Assembly (NCBI GenBank): GCA_015056205.1
Contig: SVGS01000018.1
Span: 1 to 64,000, forward strand
Source of the DNA: Clostridiales bacterium
GTDB lineage: Bacteria > Bacillota > Clostridia > Christensenellales > Aristaeellaceae
Length of the DNA stretch: 64,000 nt
Direction of reading: 5' to 3'
A model generated the notes under the pieces. It saw only the letters and a program-made list of their open reading frames with translations, did not search any database and was not told the origin of the DNA. This document shows positions 1 through 6,993 of this stretch, piece by piece. The stretch's first letter is position 1. Each line of letters opens with the position of its first letter. Both the position numbers and the translations under genes were made by a program.

Positions 1-507
1 CGTCAGAGACCTATTCATGCTGTACAAAGTTACATTGTCAACTGGGGAGAGCCTGCGGTGTCCGCAGAAACGTGTGGTCTGCGGTATGCCTAACAACGAA
101 AGGAGGGTTGCAAACGCATCGTAGGCAATCGGATGGCCCCATAGTACCAATGAAAGTGTGAAGTTCTCGTAAAACAGATATAAGCACTGGAGGGAAGGGG
201 AGAAGGAACTGTACCTTTTGCAGTTCCCGCCATGCAAAGCCATATCAGCCAAGGAAACATAGACCATACACAGGGATGGAGGAACCTATGGAAACGAAAC
301 TGGCGAGAATATCACAGATGTCTCGCGAAAGCCGTTTTGTTCACAGAATCGAAATGATACTTTTCAAATGGCTCAATCGGCGCAGTCAGAGAAGGTGCTA
401 TACCTGGGAAAACTTCCGGGAGATGCGGAAGAACTACCCACTGGCAAAGAAAGATGCACGCTGGGATCTTTGGGGGACAGACCTCGCAAGGGGTCTGTCT
501 ACCCGAC
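1..507 (+). mobile_element. Group II intron remnant, 5' end off window, internally deleted
   Basis: The first ~275 bases read like domain I-IV RNA of a bacterial group II intron (phrases such as GTGAAGTTCTCGTAAAACAG followed by GGAGGGAAGGGGAGAAGG). They lead into a maturase reading frame that keeps only its two ends. The segment near 471-507 forms a hairpin with a CTACCCGAC-type 3' end, as expected for domain VI and the 3' splice site. No clear domain V was found, and the reverse transcriptase core is missing, so the intron should be dead. The exact 3' boundary is approximate. Confidence 0.7.
288..462 (+). pseudogene. Group II intron maturase, N- and C-terminal ends only
   Basis: The frame opens with METKLARIS, the typical start of group II intron-encoded proteins. 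After about 20 residues it jumps to FKWLNRRSQRRCYTWENF, a signature of the maturase C-terminus. The whole reverse transcriptase and most of the maturase domain, normally about 350-400 residues, are absent. The end runs directly into what should be 3' intron RNA. An ATG four codons upstream (276) is also in frame. This is a deletion remnant, not a working enzyme. Confidence 0.75.
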
Positions 508-642
508 TTTTATATCGAGGAAAAAACACTGGAAGCCTATAACGAGTTCTTTGCCGATATCGTAGCGGTAGTATCAACAGCTCTATATAAAATGACGGAA
601 CGGCAAAAAACAGCTTGCAATTCCGCAATGACTGTGCTATAA
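508..642 (+). pseudogene. Exon remnant downstream of the intron, unknown gene
   Basis: Immediately after the proposed intron 3' end the frame reads FYIEEKTLEAYNEFF and continues for about 44 codons to a TAA at 640-642. It probably is the C-terminus of the gene the intron entered. I do not recognise the family. Its stop codon lies inside the -10 box of the promoter for the truncated tRNA copy, so this gene once ended right at the tRNA gene. That would fit an integrase-proximal gene of an older neighbouring element (inference). Confidence 0.4.
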
Positions 643-643
643 T
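615..643 (+). promoter_or_regulatory. Promoter of the truncated tRNA-Val copy
   Basis: TTGCAA (615-620), 17 bases, TATAAT (638-643), about 18 bases before the tRNA 5' end. It is probably the original chromosomal tRNA promoter, now separated from the 3' half of the gene. Confidence 0.75.
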
Positions 644-656
644 CATCTTCGTTGAC

Positions 657-704
657 CGCATGGGATTATAGCTCAGCTGGTTAGAGCACCACGTTGACAT
701 CGTG
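657..704 (+). repeat. attL: 48-bp repeat with truncated tRNA-Val 5' half
   Basis: Identical to 6873-6920. It covers tRNA bases from the first G (662) to the 3' side of the anticodon stem (704) and then diverges, so this copy lacks the T-arm and acceptor 3' strand. GTTGACAT occurs in the anticodon region at 693-700 and again just inside the element at 721-728, which could be integrase core sites. Confidence 0.85.
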
Positions 705-749
705 CAAAAAATGAGTTGGCGTTGACATGAGTTAAGCTGATATAACTTG

Positions 750-787
750 TTTCCCGGCATGAGAAAGTGCCGGGAAATTTTATTATT
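750..787 (+). terminator. Intrinsic terminator inside the left end of the element
   Basis: TTTCCCGGCA, 8-base loop, TGCCGGGAAA, then TTTTATTATT. It would stop transcription started at the orphan tRNA promoter. Confidence 0.75.
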
Positions 788-1193
788 GAAGCAACAGACC
801 GGCACGGAAAGATGGATCCGCTGAACGATAAGAAGGGTAGCGGGGAAAAGAACGCGTCGGAAATCACAACGCCAAAAACCAAAGCATGACGGCGTAAAAT
901 ATTGATAGATAAAAACTTGCTTGACCTATAGGAAACACCGCCTCAAAAAATAGCGACATAGGCAATGATATACCCCTTTCCCCGGCGAAATTTTCGCCGG
1001 GATTTTTATCAAGGATATACACTTCCCCGACAAGTCAGCGCGTTTTTTACATACCGTGCAATATTTTCCAGAAAAGGAAACTATATATTGTAGCGGGGAG
1101 GCAAAACAAAGCGATTCATATGGATCAAATACGGCGCAGATCCAAAGCAAAAAAAATATCTGTTATGATAGGCAGAGATTAAGGAGATAGGAA
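788..1193. other. Element left-end region without a gene
   Basis: Between the first terminator and the first gene I see no credible coding frame. The stretch holds a second terminator hairpin (981-1010) and an AAGGAGA ribosome binding site just before 1194. The small frames here are on the reverse strand and run through the hairpins. Confidence 0.6.
981..1010 (+). terminator. Second intrinsic terminator at the element left end
   Basis: CCCGGCGAA, short loop, TTCGCCGGG, then ATTTTTAT. Together with the hairpin at 750-787 it insulates the element from upstream transcription. Confidence 0.7.
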
Positions 1194-2213
1194 ATGCATA
1201 ACAAAGAGATTGAAAACTTCATTGTAAGAAACGTAAACTATTTTTGTTCCCCTGAAAAGCAGATGATATCTCATGTACCGTATACCAGGGAGCTTTCGGA
1301 AGGGAAAGACGGCGAAGGCTTTTCTATTGACGGGAACGGGGGAAACATCGAAGTTAAAGCAATAAATAATTTCTTGACGCGTGGCAATGATGGATATGAA
1401 GACACAGGAAGTATTCCTTTTGAAGTCTTCTTGTGGGGGAAGCCGAACGATATAAAAGACGCGAAAGACCGAGGACAAAACCCGGACTTTCCCGGATGGC
1501 TTTTTGCGCTATTCAATCCTTTGTATTATCGGGATGCGCGCGAGGACGAAGGACATACCGCGACCGCAAGCACATTTGATAAACTGGCGTTTGTGCTGAG
1601 GGATGAAAAAGAAGATCCTTTTGCCTGTATTATGTTTGATGATATCCCCCGCTTGCGGAAGTGTATAGCTATGCTAACACCGCCCATTGTCAAAGGCGAA
1701 TGGGATACATTGAATTTGAAGATACCGCCAAGATCAGAAGAGGCATATTGGCGGAGGTATCGGAGATGGGACAAGGATACAGGCGGAATGATAGGTAATT
1801 GTTGGCATATCCCTTTTTCAAAGATACTTCACCTTGCAACGGTGACTATGATCGGCGCAGACCCGGAGATAAAACCGAGCTACACAAACGAATATGGACA
1901 AGAGATCACGGCGGAGATGCAGGAAAAACGCCTGATGACTTTGAAGCGGTTAGCAGTAGACCCGGACGGAACGGAGCGCAGGGTATCAATACAGGAAATA
2001 CTTAAGCGCGATCCTAAGGGAAGGTATATGGACTTTTCGGCCTTGCCCCTATTAGACTACAGTAACCCTGAACATTTGAAAGCAAAGAGAATTGAGTTTG
2101 CGAGACAATGCGCCTGTCAAGCGCGGAGAGAGAAAGACCCGAAGATAGCGGAAGAATTAAGACTTGCGTCCGAGTTGATGTTGCAGTTAGCAGGGATAAG
2201 ACGCGAAGGATAA
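1194..2213 (+). CDS. Hypothetical element protein with an ExK-type motif
   Basis: A 339-residue protein that I do not recognise. Start ATG 1194 follows AAGGAGA with good spacing. Residues 40-57 contain DGEGFSIDGN followed by NIEVKA (Asp46, Glu53, Lys55). This resembles the D...ExK pattern of PD-(D/E)xK nucleases, but one motif is weak evidence. The C-terminal third is rich in Arg, Lys and Glu with likely helices and an FARQCACQARR stretch. There is no signal peptide or membrane segment. It is the first gene of the element, so a replication or nuclease role is possible but not shown. Confidence 0.6.
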   Translation: MHNKEIENFIVRNVNYFCSPEKQMISHVPYTRELSEGKDGEGFSIDGNGGNIEVKAINNFLTRGNDGYEDTGSIPFEVFLWGKPNDIKDAKDRGQNPDFPGWLFALFNPLYYRDAREDEGHTATASTFDKLAFVLRDEKEDPFACIMFDDIPRLRKCIAMLTPPIVKGEWDTLNLKIPPRSEEAYWRRYRRWDKDTGGMIGNCWHIPFSKILHLATVTMIGADPEIKPSYTNEYGQEITAEMQEKRLMTLKRLAVDPDGTERRVSIQEILKRDPKGRYMDFSALPLLDYSNPEHLKAKRIEFARQCACQARREKDPKIAEELRLASELMLQLAGIRREG

Positions 2214-2237
2214 AGCGAGATAAAGCGAGATCACAAC

Positions 2238-2274
2238 CCCGTCATACTATTGAGTATGGCGGGAATTTTTATTT
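2238..2274 (+). terminator. Terminator after the first element gene
   Basis: CCCGTCATACT, ATTG loop, AGTATGGCGGG (one G-T pair), then AATTTTTATTT. It is preceded by short tandem copies of GATAAAGCGA. Confidence 0.7.
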
Positions 2275-2298
2275 ATGCCATGAAGGGAGCGTTTCAGA

Positions 2299-3048
2299 AT
2301 GGACTACAGCCCGCCGAGAATATATCACGGCGCACGGAAGCCAACGACATTAAAAGAAGTTATAGAGACGGTAGAGGCGGCAGGTAAAAACGCAAAGCTG
2401 ACGCACAGCGAAAAAGCGTTGCTATTATTTTATGCGAGACAGAAACAAGGCTTTACCCCGGCGGAGAAGCTAACCCTAAAGGAAACAGGCATATCAGAAA
2501 GACGCTTGCATAATGTGCGGGACAGCTTGCAGAGAATGAATATTATTGACTACGGGAACACAGGCGAAAAGCATTTTCTTTTTGTTAACTGGACTGTTAT
2601 CTGGGGCCTTGAGTCACTGGATAAGCCGTTGAAAGTTGGCGGAAAAGATCGGAAGTATTTTGTGCCCATGGATCAAAAATGTTTTTGTGGACACCCATAT
2701 TTTACCAATGATGAACGGCTGAAATATGTTATCGGATACATCAGAGACAACCCGCCGAAAACGTGGACAGAATACGGGAATACCACTGAGAGTTGGGAGA
2801 TATGGCGTAGATACTTTAGGGCTATAGGAAAGTTTACCGAGGGCGAATACTTACAACTGGCGGAGGTTCTAATGCAGGCGGAAGGGGTAGAAAGAAAGTT
2901 ACCAATGCAACGGGAGATCAGGGAACATATAAAATATAGCTCCCCCGAAAGAATAATACCGAAGAAGGAAACGGCTTTACAGGTATATACCAACGGCGTT
3001 AGTGATGTGCTCGAAGAAGATACAGGCGAGTACCCTTTACCGTTTTAA
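2299..3048 (+). CDS. Putative winged-helix DNA-binding element protein
   Basis: A 249-residue soluble protein. ATG 2299 follows AAGGGAG at a 9-base spacing. Residues 36-80 read SEKALLLFYARQ, then LKETGISERRLHNVRDSL and MNIIDYG. This is a helix-turn-helix layout like that of replication-initiator or DnaD-type winged helices in Gram-positive plasmids and phages. The remainder has no motif I can name. The pattern suggests a replication or regulatory protein of the element (inference). A hairpin without a T-run follows at 3056-3081. Confidence 0.55.
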   Translation: MDYSPPRIYHGARKPTTLKEVIETVEAAGKNAKLTHSEKALLLFYARQKQGFTPAEKLTLKETGISERRLHNVRDSLQRMNIIDYGNTGEKHFLFVNWTVIWGLESLDKPLKVGGKDRKYFVPMDQKCFCGHPYFTNDERLKYVIGYIRDNPPKTWTEYGNTTESWEIWRRYFRAIGKFTEGEYLQLAEVLMQAEGVERKLPMQREIREHIKYSSPERIIPKKETALQVYTNGVSDVLEEDTGEYPLPF

Positions 3049-3055
3049 GATTGAC

Positions 3056-3081
3056 CGCCCCGCCCCCAAAAGGGCGGGGCG
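3056..3081 (+). repeat. GC-rich hairpin after the winged-helix gene
   Basis: CGCCCCGCCC and GGGCGGGGCG form a perfect 10-bp stem around a short loop just after the stop codon. No T-tract follows, so it may protect mRNA 3' ends rather than terminate. Confidence 0.6.
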
Positions 3082-3306
3082 TAGGGAATAACGACAAAGG
3101 GCTATGAGGATAAAAGGCGGAGCTTGCTATAGGGCTACCCCTTTATCCATTAAACAAGGACAGGTAATATCGTCACTGACAATATACTTTTATGGGGGAC
3201 GTTTCAGAAAAGAGACTTGTTAAGCAGACGGGGACGAGGTAGAATAGAAGCAAGCCAACACACCACCACCACAAAGGAAGCACAACACAAATGGAGGGGA
3301 TATACC

Positions 3307-3498
3307 ATGATCGAGGTAAGAAACAGGAAGCTTGAGCAATTCTATTTTATGCATGGCGTGGACTACACGAAAACATACAAGGACTATGAGGACGGCTTGA
3401 CCGTTTGGGAGTATGAGGACAACGAAGAAAACAGGCGAATACTTGAAGAGTTTAGACTTGCTGTCAGACGAAGAGACGCAAAGAAGAGCAGGGAATAA
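3307..3498 (+). CDS. Small element protein, DUF5659-like
   Basis: A 63-residue protein starting at ATG 3307, six bases after a strong GGAGGGG. An in-frame upstream extension to 3217 lacks a ribosome binding site and looks non-coding. The sequence KLEQFYFMHGVDYTKTYKD followed by GLTVWEYED resembles the small DUF5659 proteins common on Clostridial mobile elements, where a short helix-strand unit ends in a charged tail. No function is known to me for that family. The assignment is by eye and tentative. Confidence 0.55.
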   Translation: MIEVRNRKLEQFYFMHGVDYTKTYKDYEDGLTVWEYEDNEENRRILEEFRLAVRRRDAKKSRE

Positions 3499-3522
3499 TA
3501 AATTGGAGGGAGATATACGACC

Positions 3523-3873
3523 ATGGAAAATATTATGATAACACCCGGCACTTATTTTGACGGATATGTTACAGTTGAATATGGTGACCCATTATCATTG
3601 GATGTACAAATACTCATTGCTCCAGTTGATATACAAGCTCTTGCTAATAAAAGAGTCGGAAAAGTAGAGGAACAAATTGCAGAAGCAAAGAAAGCATTGC
3701 TTAATACCATTAAAAAGATAGCAATTTCCAAGAATTACAATGGTATCATCGGATTTAGATATGACTGTGTTAGCATCGCGTTAACAATACCCCCAAGGAT
3801 AAAAGTATTAGGTGAAAATCATGCTCTTATTATTTCTGTCCAAGGAACGCCAGTAAAGCTAGAAAAAGAATAA
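3523..3873 (+). CDS. YbjQ/UPF0145-like heavy-metal-binding-domain protein
   Basis: A 116-residue protein starting at ATG 3523 with GGAGGGAG upstream. The segment SKNYNGIIGFRYDC resembles the conserved core of the YbjQ (UPF0145) family, in which 'a..ANAVIGVRFD' is the usual pattern. Those proteins are small, about 105 residues, and form pentamers. Their biochemical role is unclear despite the 'heavy metal' label. The gene is clearly more AT-rich than its neighbours in the element, suggesting a separate acquisition. It sits directly upstream of the recombinase regulatory region. Confidence 0.55.
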   Translation: MENIMITPGTYFDGYVTVEYGDPLSLDVQILIAPVDIQALANKRVGKVEEQIAEAKKALLNTIKKIAISKNYNGIIGFRYDCVSIALTIPPRIKVLGENHALIISVQGTPVKLEKE

Positions 3874-3880
3874 CAGAATC

Positions 3881-3987
3881 GTATCAATTCTGACGTATCA
3901 AAAAAAGTATCAAAAGTATATTGACAATGGGATACTTTTGACTATAATTTAAGTATCAAATCTGACGAACGTCAGAATTAAGACGGA
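3881..3987. promoter_or_regulatory. Operator or res-like region before the serine recombinase
   Basis: Four copies of GTATCAA-type sequence (3881, 3895, 3907, 3953) surround two perfect inverted repeats: TCAAAAGTAT (3910-3919) with ATACTTTTGA (3932-3941), and TCTGACG (3961-3967) with CGTCAGA (3970-3976). AATTCTGACG at 3887-3894 is also the inverse of CGTCAGAATT near 3970-3979. Such clustered sites fit autoregulation or a resolvase crossover site. Confidence 0.6.
3921..3948 (+). promoter_or_regulatory. Promoter of the serine recombinase
   Basis: TTGACA (3921-3926), 16 bases, TATAAT (3943-3948). The inverted repeat 3910-3941 straddles the -35 box, as expected for a repressor site. Confidence 0.75.
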
Positions 3988-4004
3988 TGGGACGGTAACA
4001 CACA

Positions 4005-4712
4005 ATGACAACGAGGAACGCGAACACAAGCCGGACTTACGGATACTGCCGGATCAGCACGAACAAGCAGAGTATCGAACGGCAGGAGAGGAACATTAAG
4101 AACGTATACCCTGACGCGCTTATCATTAAGGAGGCGTACACGGGGACAAAGATCGAGGGGCGCGAGAAATTCGAGAAGCTTATCAAGAGCGTAAAGCCGG
4201 GGGACAAGATCGTATTCGACAGCGTTAGCCGGATGAGCCGGAACGCGGAAGAAGGGATCCGGCTTTATCAGGAGATGTACAGCAACGGCGTTGAACTTGT
4301 GTTCCTGAAGGAGCCGTACATTAACACGGAGACATACCGGAACGCGACAAGGCACGCGATCCCAATGACGGGGACAAACGTTGACTTGATCCTGAGGGGC
4401 GTTAACGAATACTTAATGGTACTTGCGAAAGATCAGATCAGGATAGCGTTTGATCAGGCGGAAAAGGAAGTAAAAGACCTGAGGCAGCGGACGCGCGAGG
4501 GGCTTGTAACGGCGAAGCTTGAGGGGAAGCAGATCGGACGGAACACGGGGGACAAGCTGACCACAAAGAAGAGCGTTGCGGTAAAGGCTGAAATTATCAA
4601 GCTGAGCCGGGACTTTGAGGGAAGCAATACGGACGTGGAGGTAATGAAGCTGACAGGCGTTGCGAGGAATACATACTACAAGTACAAGAAGGAGATCAGC
4701 GAGGGGAGATAA
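4005..4712 (+). CDS. Small serine recombinase (resolvase/invertase type)
   Basis: A 235-residue protein with an N-terminal resolvase domain (about residues 10-165) and a C-terminal helix-turn-helix region ending in GVARNTYYKYKKE. The motif YCRISTNKQSIERQ contains the nucleophilic serine (about residue 18). FDSVSRMSRN and the long E-helix follow in the expected places. Length and layout match Tn3 resolvase/Hin/Pin proteins that make and rejoin double-strand breaks through a serine-DNA link. It has its own promoter with operator-like repeats and its own terminator. It may resolve dimers of the excised element or invert a segment; no second target site was identified. Confidence 0.85.
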   Translation: MTTRNANTSRTYGYCRISTNKQSIERQERNIKNVYPDALIIKEAYTGTKIEGREKFEKLIKSVKPGDKIVFDSVSRMSRNAEEGIRLYQEMYSNGVELVFLKEPYINTETYRNATRHAIPMTGTNVDLILRGVNEYLMVLAKDQIRIAFDQAEKEVKDLRQRTREGLVTAKLEGKQIGRNTGDKLTTKKSVAVKAEIIKLSRDFEGSNTDVEVMKLTGVARNTYYKYKKEISEGR

Positions 4713-4720
4713 GCCGGAAG

Positions 4721-4747
4721 GAGGGGACAAGATCCCCTCTTTTTTTA
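4721..4747 (+). terminator. Terminator of the serine recombinase gene
   Basis: GAGGGGA, 5-base loop, TCCCCTC and then seven T residues, starting 9 bases after the stop codon. Confidence 0.85.
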
Positions 4748-5185
4748 CCCTGTTTTCCCTTGTCTACACGGGGGAAAAAGACCCTCCGCCGGGGCGGACG
4801 ATAAATGTATCGACCGGCGAGCGAGAGAGGTTAAAACGCACACGACAGACAGGGCTATAACGGGAAAGATGAGATCCGGCGAGCGGATCCGGAGGGCGAA
4901 TGATCCGGCGGACGAACAAGACCGGGGTAAACGGGGCTGAGAGGGGCGTTAACGGGCGAGCTGGGCGGAGGTTTACGTTTTGAAATGATAATAAGAGCGC
5001 GGAACGCTATACCCTGTTCTTTTTCAACTTCAATGTTTTTCGGAGGGGTAGCAAATAAGAGCATACCAAACTTATGACAAATGCGTACTAAACTGGATCA
5101 CCAGCGAACGCGAACAAGCGAGAACAAACAAGGCTTGCGCGGATCGCGCGAGGGCGCGTTTATCCTATGCAGTATTCTTAGATAT

Positions 5186-5227
5186 GCGTTAGATGGGCGT
5201 TTGACGGGCGTTTGATGGGCGTTAAGG
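5186..5227. repeat. 11-bp tandem repeat, iteron-like
   Basis: Nearly four consecutive copies of GCGTTTGAYGG: GCGTTAGATGG, GCGTTTGACGG, GCGTTTGATGG, then GCGTTAAGG. An 11-bp period puts all copies on the same DNA face. An AT-rich stretch follows within 20 bases, the usual arrangement of iterons beside a melting region. Confidence 0.65.
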
Positions 5228-5278
5228 AAAAGAAATATTTTAACCCGTTGAATATTACCAACATGTTACTTTGTTGCG

Positions 5279-5306
5279 TTGACATTATAGTTGTATAAAG
5301 TAAAAT
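5279..5306 (+). promoter_or_regulatory. Probable integrase promoter
   Basis: TTGACA (5279-5284), 16 bases, TAAAAT (5301-5306). The -35 box is embedded in GCGTTGACAT (5276-5285), a word also found at the left end (719-728), so integrase or its accessory protein may bind its own promoter. Confidence 0.55.
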
Positions 5307-5494
5307 ATATATGTGCTGATATCAAACTCAGCTGGCAAGAAAGGACGGCAGAGGGCATACTGACGGCAAGGGATACCGTCTAAGGCTTTTGCAGCAAATA
5401 GCACATACACAGCAAGTACGTAATACCGAAGTCTTGAGCGAACCGTTACCCTTAAATATCAGGACGGGAGCGCAACAAGAAAGGCAATTGTGTT

Positions 5495-6700
5495 ATGACC
5501 GGAGTTTGGAAGATAATGCCCAAACAGACGATCAAGGCGAACCTTGACAACTACACAGCGGAAAACAGCGAGACAGAGTCAACGCCTGAGGGAGGATATA
5601 CCGATATGGCGAGACTTAGAGAAAGAGTATATTTGTCTGACGGTTCAATGAAATGGGCAACGGGAATGACGAGACAAGAACTGTTTTTAAATGTGGCGAA
5701 GATACTTGCACCAATGCTGTCAAGTCAGGCAGTTCAAGACTTAAAGGGAAGCAAGATAACATTGAGGGCGTTTGTTGAGGATCAGTATAAACCGACATAT
5801 ATGAAAACGATCAAGGCAACGACAAAGGAAACATACAGGCAGTATCTTGACCTATATATTTACCGTTACTTAGGCGATATGATAATGACGGATATTAACG
5901 TCAAGACGGTTCAGGACTTTTATAATTGGATGGCGGAAGGATCAAAACACGGAATGAAAAACAATATCAACGCCGGAACAATTAACAGGGTTGGCGGACT
6001 TTTGACAAGAATATTCAGTATCGCGGAGGCATTGGGCTATATCAAAGAAACCCCTATGAAAAACGCGTTATTAAAAAACCCGGGAGCGAAAGCGAAGCAC
6101 CACAAAGCATTGATATTGTCAGATATTACGAAAGTCAGGAAGGGCATACCGAAACTGACAGATGAGCAGGAACGTTTATTCATGGCATTACTTGCGTATA
6201 CCGGAATGCGACCGGAAGAAATATTGGGCTTGCGCTGGGAAGAAGTGTTTATCAGTGATGGATATGCAAACATGAAACGCACGGTAACATATCCAACGAA
6301 GTCAAAGCCGGAAGTGAAGGAAGATGGCAAGACGGATAATTCTATACGCAATATAATTCTTGTTCCTGCTGTCGCAAATATTCTTCAGAGCGCGACACAG
6401 AAAGAAGGGTTTGTTATTCACGGGAAGGACGCGAACGCACCTTGTCCGCGAACAACTTATGTGAAATTGTATAGTAAAGCGTTTGCGAAATTGGGAATTG
6501 AAGGCTATACCCCGTATGACTTTAGAAGCAATTTTGCAACGGAATGCATTGAAGGAGGAATGACCAGTAAGCAAGTTGCGGACATGATGGGACACGCTGA
6601 TACCAGAATGGTTGAAACTGTATACGCCACGAAACGCAACGAAGGTATAATGAAGAGCAAAGAAAGTTTAGCAAGTCTAACCGCTGAATATGCTGTCTAA
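5495..6700 (+). CDS. Tyrosine recombinase, element integrase
   Basis: A 401-residue integrase. An arm-binding-like N-terminus (WATGMTRQELFLNVAK) leads to a SAM-like core-binding domain (about residues 95-185) and a catalytic domain (about 215-395). Visible catalytic residues are Arg in YTGMRPEEILGLRW (about 238), Arg in YTPYDFRSNFAT, His in MMGHADTRMVE and the nucleophile Tyr (about 378). The first His of the usual HDFRHTF box is Tyr here, and the second is Ser. ATG 5495 follows AAAGG. ATG 5516 is possible but has no good ribosome site. The gene lies 178 bases from the intact tRNA, the usual place for an integrase that targets it. Confidence 0.9.
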   Translation: MTGVWKIMPKQTIKANLDNYTAENSETESTPEGGYTDMARLRERVYLSDGSMKWATGMTRQELFLNVAKILAPMLSSQAVQDLKGSKITLRAFVEDQYKPTYMKTIKATTKETYRQYLDLYIYRYLGDMIMTDINVKTVQDFYNWMAEGSKHGMKNNINAGTINRVGGLLTRIFSIAEALGYIKETPMKNALLKNPGAKAKHHKALILSDITKVRKGIPKLTDEQERLFMALLAYTGMRPEEILGLRWEEVFISDGYANMKRTVTYPTKSKPEVKEDGKTDNSIRNIILVPAVANILQSATQKEGFVIHGKDANAPCPRTTYVKLYSKAFAKLGIEGYTPYDFRSNFATECIEGGMTSKQVADMMGHADTRMVETVYATKRNEGIMKSKESLASLTAEYAV

Positions 6701-6701
6701 G

Positions 6702-6788
6702 TGTGACAGAAAATGTGACAGAAAATAAGCCTCCGCCCGTTGAAAACACTATCGTTACGGGCGGAGGTTGTGACGCGAAGTGTGACAA
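6702..6788. repeat. GTGACA repeats and hairpin between integrase and tRNA
   Basis: TGTGACAGAAAA is repeated directly at 6702 and 6714, with further TGTGAC copies near 6768 and 6781. Between them CCTCCGCCCGT (6730-6740) and ACGGGCGGAGG (6757-6767) form an 11-bp stem. No T-run follows. The direct repeats are good candidates for integrase arm-type sites. Confidence 0.55.
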
Positions 6789-6828
6789 AACAGGCAAAGT
6801 GGAGAAAAGGAGCGAATAAAAAAAAGAC

Positions 6829-6857
6829 TTGCAATTCACGGGAAACCCTGTTATAAT
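6829..6857 (+). promoter_or_regulatory. Promoter of the intact tRNA-Val, supplied by the element
   Basis: TTGCAA (6829-6834), 17 bases, TATAAT (6852-6857). Same -35, spacing and -10 as the promoter at 615-643, but a different spacer, so it belongs to the element rather than to the duplication. Confidence 0.75.
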
Positions 6858-6872
6858 AGCGCTTGCGTTGAG

Positions 6873-6920
6873 CGCATGGGATTATAGCTCAGCTGGTTAG
6901 AGCACCACGTTGACATCGTG
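6873..6920 (+). repeat. attR: 48-bp repeat in the intact tRNA-Val
   Basis: Identical to 657-704. It ends within the 3' side of the anticodon stem, after which the sequence continues as the chromosomal tRNA 3' half. Confidence 0.85.
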
Positions 6921-6951
6921 GGGGTCATAGGTTCGAGTCCTACTAATCCCA
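6878..6951 (+). tRNA. tRNA-Val(GAC)
   Basis: A 74-base cloverleaf. The acceptor stem is GGGATTA with TAATCCC, the D-arm contains AGCTCAGCTGGTTAGAGC, the anticodon stem CACG/CGTG encloses loop TTGACAT (anticodon GAC), and the T-loop is TTCGAGT. The discriminator is A and no CCA is encoded. The 5' half and promoter derive from the integrated element's end, the 3' half from the chromosome. Confidence 0.95.
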
Positions 6952-6955
6952 CAGC

Positions 6956-6993
6956 CCGGAAGCGTTGAAAATAAAGCGCTTCCGGTTTTTTTT
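6956..6993 (+). terminator. Terminator of tRNA-Val
   Basis: CCGGAAGCG, 12-base loop, CGCTTCCGG and a run of eight T residues, five bases after the tRNA. Confidence 0.9.

Larger units (their letters stand above)
4748..5494. other. Long non-coding region between the two recombinases
   Basis: About 750 bases with no frame that I accept as a gene. It holds scattered GGGCG and GGCGAGC words, an 11-bp tandem repeat (5186-5227), an AT-rich stretch and a promoter for the integrase. Its position and repeats would suit a replication origin, an excisionase site or an untranslated RNA. Confidence 0.55.
657..6920 (+). mobile_element. 6.2-kb element integrated in the anticodon region of tRNA-Val(GAC)
   Basis: Perfect 48-bp direct repeats (657-704 and 6873-6920) bound the segment, giving a 6,216-bp unit. 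The repeat spans the tRNA 5' half up to the anticodon stem. A tyrosine integrase lies next to the right repeat, and a serine recombinase, a winged-helix-like protein and several unknown genes lie inside. There are no capsid, terminase, relaxase or type IV secretion genes, so it is neither a complete phage nor a self-transmissible conjugative element. It could be a satellite or a mobilisable island. Confidence 0.85.

Noticed and set aside
3217-3306. N-terminal extension of the small DUF5659-like protein
   Set aside because: There is no ribosome site before 3217, while a strong GGAGGGG sits directly before ATG 3307.
4660-5064. Short frames on both strands between the recombinases
   Set aside because: They overlap the terminator, lack ribosome sites and have skewed Arg/Pro/Gly composition.
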